A stretch of 16,141 nucleotides of DNA, from assembly GCA_034440455.1 (NCBI GenBank), contig JAWXCB010000013.1, positions 1 to 16,141 on the forward strand, given 5' to 3'. This document shows, piece after piece, positions 5,338 through 12,343 of this stretch. Position 1 is the stretch's first letter. Every line of letters begins with the position of its first letter. Source of the stretch: JAWXCB01 sp034440455. Its GTDB lineage: Bacteria; Bacteroidota; Bacteroidia; Chitinophagales; CAIOSU01. The notes beneath the pieces were generated by a model that ran no database searches, was not told the DNA's origin, and saw only the letters and a program-made list of their open reading frames with translations. Position numbers and translations under genes: made by a program.

Positions 5338-6615
5338 TTAAACAACGGCTCTCAGTTTCACGTTTTTCGCCCAATGGAGTTGGAGGAGTCTCGCGTTTTC
5401 CTCCTTTGAAACTTTGATGTAATTCATAAACGCCTTTTCCGTGCGGTGTCCGGTGATTTGCATGATTGAGATTGACGGGAAACCACTAAGGTAAAGATTC
5501 GTAGAAAAACTCCTTCTGCACGTGTGCGAAACGATTAGCTCGTATTTGGGAACGCTCGTTTCAACCCTCAACCCGCCCTTTGTTTTGTTGAGTAAAATGT
5601 TCTCCGTGAAACCAACCTTTTTACCTATCTCTTTGAGATACTCATTCATTTTTTGGTTGCTGATAGCGGGCGGTAAACCTTTGGCAAGGTGCGCGTATTT
5701 GGTAAGGATTTCTCTCACCGTCCAGTGAACGGGGATAACAACTATCTCGCCTGTCTTTCGGGTTTTCACTTTGATAGTGTCGCCCGTGATGTTTTCAATC
5801 CTGAGTTGTGAGAAATCGGAAAACCTCAACCCGGTGAAACAACCCACAATGAATAAATCCCTCACCTTTTCCAAACGGGTTTCCTTGCTGAAATCGTAGC
5901 GGTAAATCTTGAGTAGTTCCTCCTCTGTGAGATAAATCGTTTCAACCTTTTCAGAAATCTTTTTAAATCTCTTGCTCTTGTAATCAAATTTTGAGTTTAT
6001 CCCTCTTTCGGTAGCCTCATTCAAAAAGAGTTTTACGTTGCCTATATGTTTTCCTATTGAGTTTTGAGCGTAACCTTTTGAGCGGGTGAGAAACTCAACG
6101 AAATCGTGATAAAAGTCTAAGGTGATGCTGTCAAAGGTGAGCCGTTTCTTTTTTAAGGTCTCAAACTCATGGAGCAAACGGAGAGTTTGTCGGTTGTGTC
6201 TGAGGGTGTTTTTGCTCTTTGTCGCCTCAACTGTTTTCAAATAGTGCGTAGCAAAATCGGTGAGCGTTTCAAAATTTTTCACTTCACCTGAGAGGTTTGA
6301 TTTCTTGCGGTTGTTTAGCTCCTCCACAAAAGTTTTGAATTTCTCCCGCAGGGTGTCAAGTGTAAATGTTCCGTCTTTAGTAAGGGAGGTATGTAAATTC
6401 TCACACTTGTCGCTAATCTTTTTGAGTTTGGCGTTGAAATCAGAATACCCGGTAAGACTTTTTCTCGCCTCCCTACTTTCCGAATTCCAGTCTTTAGGTC
6501 TGATAGATTGCTGAAAGTAGAATTTCGCCCTGTTCACTCCATCGTCAAAGAGGAGGTAAATAGGTGATTCATTTTTGGTGCTGCTATCCTTGAGATAAAA
6601 ATTGAAACTCGCCAT
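5338..6615 (-). CDS. int: Tyrosine recombinase / integrase of the element
   Basis: The product has 425 residues from ATG at 6615; a TTG eight codons upstream is a poorer start. The N-terminal arm-binding domain (residues about 1-105, starting MASFNFYLKD) is followed by a SAM-like core-binding domain (about 115-215) and the catalytic domain. The catalytic residues are all visible: R264 in TGLRFSDF, K287 in KTRKTGE, H364 and R367 in SHTCRRSF, H390 in ITGHRT, and nucleophile Y399 in FMNYIK. This is the phage-integrase type common in Bacteroidota elements. It should recombine the 19-bp tRNA-Phe core and lies next to the distal att site, reading away from it. A perfect -7 box precedes it, and the 27-bp repeat covers its -33 region, which suggests that the integrase controls its own promoter. 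Confidence 0.96.
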   Translation of the reverse strand: MASFNFYLKDSSTKNESPIYLLFDDGVNRAKFYFQQSIRPKDWNSESREARKSLTGYSDFNAKLKKISDKCENLHTSLTKDGTFTLDTLREKFKTFVEELNNRKKSNLSGEVKNFETLTDFATHYLKTVEATKSKNTLRHNRQTLRLLHEFETLKKKRLTFDSITLDFYHDFVEFLTRSKGYAQNSIGKHIGNVKLFLNEATERGINSKFDYKSKRFKKISEKVETIYLTEEELLKIYRYDFSKETRLEKVRDLFIVGCFTGLRFSDFSQLRIENITGDTIKVKTRKTGEIVVIPVHWTVREILTKYAHLAKGLPPAISNQKMNEYLKEIGKKVGFTENILLNKTKGGLRVETSVPKYELIVSHTCRRSFSTNLYLSGFPSISIMQITGHRTEKAFMNYIKVSKEENARLLQLHWAKNVKLRAVV

Positions 6616-6636
6616 GTAAATTGATTTTGAACATGG

Positions 6637-6668
6637 CAAAGATACATTATAAAATCTTACGGGGGAAA
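6637..6668 (-). promoter_or_regulatory. Integrase promoter overlapping the 27-bp repeat
   Basis: On the minus strand TATCTTTG (6644 down to 6637) is a perfect TAnnTTTG -7 box, 21 bp before the int ATG. Twenty bases upstream a TTTC (6668-6665), one mismatch from the -33 TTTG, falls inside the 27-bp direct repeat. A protein bound to the repeat would block or alter this promoter. Confidence 0.65.
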
Positions 6669-6684
6669 CTATGGGGGAAACTTT
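6658..6684. repeat. 27-bp direct repeat, right copy (two 12-bp units)
   Basis: This is identical to 858-884 over 27 bp and in the same orientation, with the 12-bp units GGGGGAAACTAT (6661-6672) and GGGGGAAACTTT (6673-6684). It ends 113 bp before the distal att core. In the excised circle the two copies would flank the core at about 113 and 53 bp, giving an attP region of about 240 bp. Confidence 0.75.
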
Positions 6685-6797
6685 TTACTTCACTCATGCT
6701 AATTTCTCTTTTTTGAAGTTTACTCAATTCCCCCTCTGAAACAGGTGTTTTCAGAGGCAAAGTCGTTAAATTCAATTAACTTAAATTAGTTAGGTGT
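6685..6797. other. Right arm of the element, gene-free, with a strong hairpin
   Basis: There is no gene between the 27-bp repeat and the att core. CCTCTGAAA (6733-6741) and TTTCAGAGG (6749-6757) form a perfect 9-bp inverted repeat with a 7-base loop. No T-run follows on either strand, so it is not an ordinary terminator. It may be a site for an accessory factor, an origin or a recombination structure. The rest is A/T-rich. Confidence 0.5.
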
Positions 6798-6816
6798 GAT
6801 TCCCTTCCTCACCACA
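6798..6816 (+). repeat. attR core: 19-bp copy of the tRNA-Phe 3' end
   Basis: GATTCCCTTCCTCACCACA is identical to 786-804. No other part of a tRNA is present here, so this is the displaced end of the original gene left by integration. It marks the distal border of the element. Confidence 0.85.
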
Positions 6817-7042
6817 TACATTTAAATTTTCGAGTTTATTTCACTTGGCGTGGAGGTGCTCTTTTCTTTATAGTACTCTTGAAATTCGTACAATTTACTT
6901 TTGTGATCCCGCCAATTTTTCTATTGAACCGGCAAATATCGTAGTGTGTGATTTCAAGAGTGCAAAATCTTCTCATGCGATGTTGCTGGAAATTTTCTTG
7001 AGTAGCGAAAAAAAATGACGCGCTTGTTTCAGTTCAGGAAAT
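6817..7042. other. Gene-free chromosomal flank after attR
   Basis: This is a 226-bp stretch between the element and the stop codon of the Wzy-like gene. It would have followed tRNA-Phe directly before the insertion. I see no convincing gene, promoter box or terminator hairpin. On the minus strand an eight-T run lies about 35 bp past the wzy-like stop codon, but without a good stem. Confidence 0.5.
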
Positions 7043-8392
7043 CTAAGATTGCTTCGTAGCGACATTGTTCTTCAGGGGAGTCGCATGATACCTAATCATA
7101 TAGAGCGCCATTAGAAAAAAGGGAATACATGGGATTTTATATCGAACCAATGCTCCGAAATTGAAGCTGCTGAATCCAACGGCAAAAGCAAAAATTATCG
7201 CAAACAAAAGGCAGAAGAATACTTCAGGATTTAGAATAGATATTCTGGAAATGGCAGGAAGACCGACATTAAAAACCAGTTTAAGCGTAAAAAGAAAAAG
7301 GACGAGGCTCTCGACTGCTGCAAGAATCATAACCGGATTTCTCGCCTCCCAAAGGTAGGGACGGAAAAAAGTTACATTCACCGCCAATGGAAAACTCATA
7401 ATGATATTTCCCAACGAGAAGTCACCCGTTCCAATGCTGTAAAACGAGCCGCCCCCGCTATCTCCGGCTATTTTCTTTACTTCAGCATGCCACCACTGCA
7501 TATCTTTTGCGCGTGTGGTCATTTGATCTGCTGACCAATAACCGCCTTCGCCTCCCATTTGGGTTATTGCTAAGTAAGCTCCGCCAAAACTTACTACTAT
7601 TATTAATGGAGTTGCCATTTTGCGAATGAAGTCATTTTTAATATTCTCACGATACTTGAAAAAAATCCAAAAAAGCAAAGAAGGCAGGAACGCCATGATG
7701 ATATATGCTTTTATCGTGTAGAGGATAAAAAAGGAGAATGCCATCGTGATTAGATTGGGCAAAATCTTCTCCCGTTTTATGAACACTTTATAAATTGATG
7801 CAGTAAACCAGCCTACAAATCCAATTGCAATCGTGTCTTTGAATAACCCTGACCCCCAAAAAAATACCGAGGGGATGAACAAGCATGCCGTGGCAAATTC
7901 TTTAGTTAAAGCAGGGTTGATGTCGGCAAATGTTGTAAACAATTTCCAGATGCCGGAAAAGGAAAGAGCGGCAAACATAAACGCTATGCCTAAATAGGAG
8001 CAAAAAGTAAACATTGAAAGGAAAAAGGAAAACCGCAACACCATAAACATGCTGCTATCCCATCCGCGAACTGACTTAATAATGTATGAAATATCAGAAT
8101 TCCAAACCGAGGTGTCTGCGAAGATCACGCGCATGAAGATGAAAATATTGTGCTTATAGACATTGTCATATACGCTTTTTGTTCGCATAAAGTAATGAAT
8201 AGTATCGCCACCGCCATAATAGTACCAATAGATAAGACCGGAAAAGAATGCTCCTATCAATTTGACCGAAAGTCCGGGAATGAAATATTTTTTCAGGGGG
8301 CTATCAGCGTAATATTTGTTTCTGATTAAGAAAGCAACCCCGTAAATCATCATCAAAAAAAGCGGGGCTAAATAAAAATCCTTTGCTACCAT
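7043..8392 (-). CDS. Multispanning membrane protein, candidate Wzy-type polymerase
   Basis: The product has 449 residues from ATG at 8392; the frame extends ten codons further to a TTG, but the ATG is preferred. About ten to twelve hydrophobic spans are visible, beginning with LAPLFLMMIYGVAFLI. A large loop (about residues 290-335) is rich in Gly and Trp. Motifs typical of this Bacteroidota family are FFWGSGLFKDTIAIGF near 175-190 and FNFGALVRYKIPCIPFF near the C-terminus. Its membrane topology and its place beside an exopolysaccharide operon make it a likely O-antigen/EPS polymerase of the EpsG/Wzy kind, joining lipid-linked repeat units at the outer face of the inner membrane. Such proteins share little sequence, so the call is by context. 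It is divergent from asnB with 48 bp between the start codons. Confidence 0.6.
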   Translation of the reverse strand: MVAKDFYLAPLFLMMIYGVAFLIRNKYYADSPLKKYFIPGLSVKLIGAFFSGLIYWYYYGGGDTIHYFMRTKSVYDNVYKHNIFIFMRVIFADTSVWNSDISYIIKSVRGWDSSMFMVLRFSFFLSMFTFCSYLGIAFMFAALSFSGIWKLFTTFADINPALTKEFATACLFIPSVFFWGSGLFKDTIAIGFVGWFTASIYKVFIKREKILPNLITMAFSFFILYTIKAYIIMAFLPSLLFWIFFKYRENIKNDFIRKMATPLIIVVSFGGAYLAITQMGGEGGYWSADQMTTRAKDMQWWHAEVKKIAGDSGGGSFYSIGTGDFSLGNIIMSFPLAVNVTFFRPYLWEARNPVMILAAVESLVLFLFTLKLVFNVGLPAISRISILNPEVFFCLLFAIIFAFAVGFSSFNFGALVRYKIPCIPFFLMALYMIRYHATPLKNNVATKQS

Positions 8393-8440
8393 TATTACTA
8401 TCTTGCCAACTAAAATTACCAAAACAAGACTATAGTCACG

Positions 8441-10348
8441 ATGTGCGGCATTTCAGGCGTATTCAGTCTTACAGGTGTTGCGAAGAAATATGAAGCAAGT
8501 CTTGATAAAGCCTTGTTGTCACTTTCAAAACGCGGTCCGGACAAACAGGGAAAATATTTTCACAATCGCGTAGGATTAGGTCACACACGGCTTTCGATTA
8601 TTGATGTTTCCGATGCAGGCGCACAGCCAATGTTTGATGCCACCGGACGCTATTGTATCATCTACAACGGAGAAATCTATAACTATAAAGAATTACGAAA
8701 GGAACTTGACGCGAAGGGCGTAAAGCTCAAATCTCAAACTGACACAGAAATTCTCCTGAATCTTTATATTTTATACAAAGAGAAATGTCTTGACTTATTG
8801 AATGGCTTCTTTTCTTTTGCCGTTTACGATAGCCAGGATGGAACTGTTTTCATTGCGCGCGACAGAATGGGCATCAAACCGCTGCTCTTTTACCAGGATA
8901 CGGATAAAATAATTTTCGCCTCTGAAATGAAGGCAATTCTTTCTTTTCCCGTCAACAAGGAGCTTGATTATACTTCTTTGTTTATGTATCTTCAGTTGAA
9001 TTACATCCCCGCTCCCTCTTCCATTTTACGTCATGTAAAAAAATTGAAGCCCGGTCATTATTTGACGATTGCTGCTGATGGCAGCATTGAGATTAGCCGC
9101 TACTACATGATAAAGTATGACCCGGTATTGCGCCATGCGAAGCCGGTAAATTATGATGATGCGAAAGAAAATTTGAAAAAACTACTTGGGGAATCAGTGC
9201 AGCGAAGGATGATTGCAGACGTGCCGCTGGGTGCATTCCTCAGCGGGGGAATTGATTCTTCGGTAATCGTTTCTCTGGCTGCACAATACACAAATAAGCT
9301 CAACACGTTTTCCATCGGCTTTAAAGACGAGCCTTATTTTGATGAAACAAAATATGCTGAATTTGTCGCCCAAAAATTCAACACAAATCACACTTCGTTT
9401 TCGCTTGCCACGCAGGATTTATATGACAATCTCTTTGATATTCTTGATTACGTTGACGAGCCGTTTGCCGATTCATCGGCAATTGCTGTCTATATTTTGA
9501 GCAAGCATACAAGAACAAAAGTGACCGTTGCCCTTTCGGGTGATGGCGCGGATGAATTGTTTGCAGGCTATAACAAGCATCTGGCAGAAATGCGCGTAAA
9601 AAATTCGGGGTTTGTAAATTTTTTAGTGAAGCTCAACCGCCCGTTTCTCGGCTTGCTGCCCAAATCAAGAAATAATGCAGTGAGCAATTTTGTCCGACAG
9701 ATGCATCGCTATTCCGAAGGACTTGACCTCAATACCGAAGAACGCTATTGGAGATGGTGCGCCTTTATTGACGAGCAGGAAGCTGCCCGCGCGCTGAATG
9801 TGTTTGAAGAGCCGATTGAAAATACCGATGAATATTTGCTGCGAAAAAATGCCTTTCTCACTTACTATAAAAGAGACGGAACAATCAACGACACGCTCTA
9901 TTCCGATATGCAACTGATACTTCCCAATGACATGCTTACAAAAGTTGATTTGATGTCAATGGCGAATAGCTTGGAGGTGCGTGTGCCTTTTCTTGACCAT
10001 CACGTTGTGAATTATGTTTTCTCGCTTCCCTCAGATTTTAAAATTTTCAACAACAACAGAAAGCGCATATTAAAAGATGCTTTTAAAGACGTATTGCCGC
10101 CTGAGTTATTGAAGCGAAAAAAGCAAGGATTTGAAGTGCCGTTGTTGAAATGGTTCAGAGGCGATTTAAAAAACATTATCCTGAATGATTTGCTTGCGGA
10201 AGATCGTATTAAAAGTCAGGGCATTTTCAACCCCCAATATGTGGAAGCATTAAAAAAGCAGTTGTTTTCATCCAGCCCGGTAGAGGCGGTGGCGCAGATA
10301 TGGGGATTGCTGGTTTTTCAGTATTGGCATAAAAAATACATTGAGTAA
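8441..10348 (+). CDS. asnB: Asparagine synthase, glutamine-hydrolysing (AsnB family)
   Basis: The product has 635 residues, normal for the family. Residues 1-6 are MCGISG, so after removal of Met the Cys is the glutaminase nucleophile of a class II amidotransferase domain; RGPD, GHTRLSIID and NGEIYNYKEL follow. The synthase domain has the ATP pyrophosphatase loop SGGIDSS at 268-274, then SGDGADELFAGY, and EVRVPFLDH near 513. It forms an amide from aspartate, or from another carboxylate, using glutamine and ATP. Members in polysaccharide operons are often taken to amidate sugar acids or precursors. Here the next gene starts at the base after its stop codon, so it is firmly part of the EPS operon. 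A housekeeping role in asparagine synthesis cannot be ruled out. Confidence 0.95.
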   Translation: MCGISGVFSLTGVAKKYEASLDKALLSLSKRGPDKQGKYFHNRVGLGHTRLSIIDVSDAGAQPMFDATGRYCIIYNGEIYNYKELRKELDAKGVKLKSQTDTEILLNLYILYKEKCLDLLNGFFSFAVYDSQDGTVFIARDRMGIKPLLFYQDTDKIIFASEMKAILSFPVNKELDYTSLFMYLQLNYIPAPSSILRHVKKLKPGHYLTIAADGSIEISRYYMIKYDPVLRHAKPVNYDDAKENLKKLLGESVQRRMIADVPLGAFLSGGIDSSVIVSLAAQYTNKLNTFSIGFKDEPYFDETKYAEFVAQKFNTNHTSFSLATQDLYDNLFDILDYVDEPFADSSAIAVYILSKHTRTKVTVALSGDGADELFAGYNKHLAEMRVKNSGFVNFLVKLNRPFLGLLPKSRNNAVSNFVRQMHRYSEGLDLNTEERYWRWCAFIDEQEAARALNVFEEPIENTDEYLLRKNAFLTYYKRDGTINDTLYSDMQLILPNDMLTKVDLMSMANSLEVRVPFLDHHVVNYVFSLPSDFKIFNNNRKRILKDAFKDVLPPELLKRKKQGFEVPLLKWFRGDLKNIILNDLLAEDRIKSQGIFNPQYVEALKKQLFSSSPVEAVAQIWGLLVFQYWHKKYIE

Positions 10349-11548
10349 ATGCCGCGCGTTCTCCGAATTATCAACCGCCTCAACTTAGGCGGACCCACCT
10401 ACAATGTAGCATACCTCACGAAATATTTAGACAGCAAGTATGAAACAATGCTGCTTGCGGGCATGAAAGATGAAACGGAAGCAAGTTCTGAATTCATTTT
10501 AAAAAAATTAGGCGTTACCCCCGTTTATGTTTCTGAAATGCGCAGGAGCATTAATCCGCTCGATGACTTAAAATCTTATCAAAAAATTAAAGACGTGATT
10601 CGGGAATTCAAGCCCGACATTGTGCATACGCACGCTGCCAAATCAGGCGCTTTGGGAAGGCTTGCAGCGCACCATTGCAAGGTGCCCGTGGTTGTGCATA
10701 CGTTTCACGGGCATGTTTTCCATTCTTATTTCCACCCTGCAAAAACAAAAATTTTTATTGAAATCGAAAAATATCTTGCAGCTATCAGCACAGGAATTAT
10801 TGCAATCAGCAACTTGCAGAAGAAAGAGCTTTCCAATGATTTTAAGATTTGCGCAGCAGATAAAATCACAGTAATTCCATTGGGATTTGAATTGGAAAAA
10901 TTTCAAACCGACTATGACAAAAAAAGAAACGCATTCAGGTTGAAATACCATGTTGCGGATGATGAAATTGCTGTGGGAATTATCGGCAGGCTTGTTCCTG
11001 TTAAGAATCATCCGCTCTTTTTGAAGGCTATAAAAAAAGTTTTTGAGAAGACAACTAAAAAGGTGAAAGCATTTATTATAGGCGATGGAGAAGAAAAGGA
11101 GAAAATCATAAAACTTGCTCAAGACTTGAACCTTTCTTATGCTTTACCGGATTCTGACTTTAACCAATCGCTGGTATTCACTTCATGGCTAACACAGATT
11201 GACGAGGTGATGGCAGGACTTGATATTGTTGCAATGACTTCTTTCAATGAGGGAACACCCGTAAGTTTAATCGAAGCGCAAGCCTCCAATAAACCGATTG
11301 TTTCAACCGCAGTAGGCGGAATTGAAGACATTGTGGTTGCGGATAAAACGGCTTTGTTATCTCCTAATAATGATGTGGAGCAGTTTGCCGGACATTTGCT
11401 TCAACTCATTGAGCAGGATGCCCTGCGCAGCAGTTTCGGAAGTCAAGGATATGAGTTTGTAAAAGAAAAATTCAGCTTTAAGAGGCTTGTGGAAGATACG
11501 GGAGCCTTTTATGAGAAATTGCTAAGGGCGAAGGGTTTAAAAGCGTAA
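10349..11548 (+). CDS. Glycosyltransferase family 4 (GT-B)
   Basis: The product has 399 residues. The N-terminal GGPTYNVAYL (from about residue 14) and the HTHAAKSGALGRLAAH segment are usual in GT4 enzymes that act on polysaccharides. The C-terminal half has VGIIGRLVPVKNH, IIGDGEE and the E-x7-E motif EGTPVSLIE (E301 and E309), then PIVSTAVGGIEDIV, which bind the nucleotide sugar. This is a retaining GT-B enzyme at the cytoplasmic face of the membrane, adding one sugar to the growing lipid-linked unit; the sugar is not known. The ATG follows directly on the asnB stop codon (TAAATG), so the two are translated together. One of the later sugars of the repeat unit is the most natural job. Confidence 0.93.
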   Translation: MPRVLRIINRLNLGGPTYNVAYLTKYLDSKYETMLLAGMKDETEASSEFILKKLGVTPVYVSEMRRSINPLDDLKSYQKIKDVIREFKPDIVHTHAAKSGALGRLAAHHCKVPVVVHTFHGHVFHSYFHPAKTKIFIEIEKYLAAISTGIIAISNLQKKELSNDFKICAADKITVIPLGFELEKFQTDYDKKRNAFRLKYHVADDEIAVGIIGRLVPVKNHPLFLKAIKKVFEKTTKKVKAFIIGDGEEKEKIIKLAQDLNLSYALPDSDFNQSLVFTSWLTQIDEVMAGLDIVAMTSFNEGTPVSLIEAQASNKPIVSTAVGGIEDIVVADKTALLSPNNDVEQFAGHLLQLIEQDALRSSFGSQGYEFVKEKFSFKRLVEDTGAFYEKLLRAKGLKA

Positions 11549-11558
11549 AAAGCGAAAG

Positions 11559-11578
11559 GGGAATATTCCCTATTTTTG
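11559..11578 (+). promoter_or_regulatory. Palindrome joined to a -7 box before the wza-like gene
   Basis: GGGAATATTCCC (11559-11570) is a perfect 12-bp palindrome and is followed at once by TATTTTTG (11571-11578), a perfect TAnnTTTG -7 box, ten bases before the start codon. No -33 TTTG is seen at the right distance. A promoter that depends on or is blocked by a protein on the palindrome would fit, giving the export genes their own control inside the operon. Confidence 0.5.
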
Positions 11579-11587
11579 CAGCCATCC

Positions 11588-12343
11588 ATGATGAAGCGGC
11601 TTCTACCTTTTTTCTTGCTCTTGCTTCTGTTTAACTCTTGCAAAATTCTGTATCCAAATTACTTGCTGCGAGACACGAAAGACTTCTATTATTTCGAATT
11701 AAAAGAGGTGGAATATCAGAAGCAGGTTATTTTGCCGGATGATGAAATAGCATTTAAAATTTATACTCAAGACGGGTTTAATCTGGTAGATGTCATTGCA
11801 GATAAATCAACCGGGATAGCCGGTGGAGAAACAAGTTATCTTGTGAAGGACGATGGATACTTAGAACTTCCTTTATTGGGCGAGGTGTATGTAAAGGGCA
11901 TGACACGCCTGGAGTTTGAGAAATTCTTAGAGAAGAAGTATTCAGTATGGTACAATGAACCGTTTATACAACTGAAGGTAACCAATCATCGTGCATATTT
12001 TTTCATGGGAGTAGGGTCAGCGTCAGTAGTTTCGCTTCCTTACGAAAACACAAAACTGATTGAAGTTCTGGCATCTATTGGGGGCATAAGCAATGATTCT
12101 AAATCACACAAGATAAAAATTATCAGAGGCGATTATGATAAGCCGACAATAAAAAGGATTGATCTTTCAACGATTGCCGGGTTAAAAGATGCGGACTTTG
12201 TCATTTTGCCGAATGATTTAATCATTGTGGACCCGAGACTCCGACCGGCACAGGCAGCTATCAGCGAGCTGGGTTATCTCTTTACCATTATTTCCACGAT
12301 CACTACGCTTTATTTGTTGGTTTTGAGCATTACAAAACAATGA
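11588..12343 (+). CDS. Polysaccharide export lipoprotein (Wza/BexD-like)
   Basis: The product has 251 residues from ATG at 11588; an in-frame TTG lies 12 bp upstream, but inside the -7 box. Residues 1-18 form a lipoprotein signal ending LLFNSC with the lipid-bearing C18. A Poly_export domain follows (about 50-120: LPDDEIAFKIYTQDGF, then DGYLELPLLGEVYVKGMT), then a SLBB-like domain (about 140-215) with PYENTKLIEVLASIGGI, and a C-terminal hydrophobic helix (about 228-247) that may cross a membrane. It should form the outer-membrane export ring through which the polymer leaves the cell, working with the Wzc-like protein encoded next. The two genes overlap by ATGA (12340-12343), so they are translationally coupled. 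Confidence 0.93.
   Translation: MMKRLLPFFLLLLLFNSCKILYPNYLLRDTKDFYYFELKEVEYQKQVILPDDEIAFKIYTQDGFNLVDVIADKSTGIAGGETSYLVKDDGYLELPLLGEVYVKGMTRLEFEKFLEKKYSVWYNEPFIQLKVTNHRAYFFMGVGSASVVSLPYENTKLIEVLASIGGISNDSKSHKIKIIRGDYDKPTIKRIDLSTIAGLKDADFVILPNDLIIVDPRLRPAQAAISELGYLFTIISTITTLYLLVLSITKQ

Larger units (their letters stand above)
786..6816. mobile_element. Integrated element of about 6.0 kb in tRNA-Phe
   Basis: The stretch is bounded by a perfect 19-bp direct repeat of the tRNA-Phe 3' end, GATTCCCTTCCTCACCACA. A tyrosine integrase gene sits next to the distal copy and reads away from it. One repeat plus the DNA between comes to about 6,012 bp. All ten recognisable genes are on the minus strand: int, antitoxin, PIN toxin, lipoprotein, RteC-like, HTH/Xis, unknown, Rep-like, SHOCT protein, GGR/GTPNK protein. 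A 27-bp direct repeat lies just inside each end. No relaxase/coupling protein pair, Zot-like ATPase, coat or terminase large subunit is visible. With an integrase, an excisionase-type protein and a replication initiator it fits a small integrative element or satellite that can circularise and replicate, but depends on a helper to transfer. Confidence 0.85.

Noticed and set aside
786..6816. Filamentous (inovirus-like) prophage
   Set aside because: The Rep-like gene and size would fit, but no Zot-like ATPase and no small coat-protein-like gene is visible.
10643..11122. 159-aa minus-strand frame inside the GT4 gene
   Set aside because: It is antisense to a clearly recognised GT4 coding sequence and has no family features.
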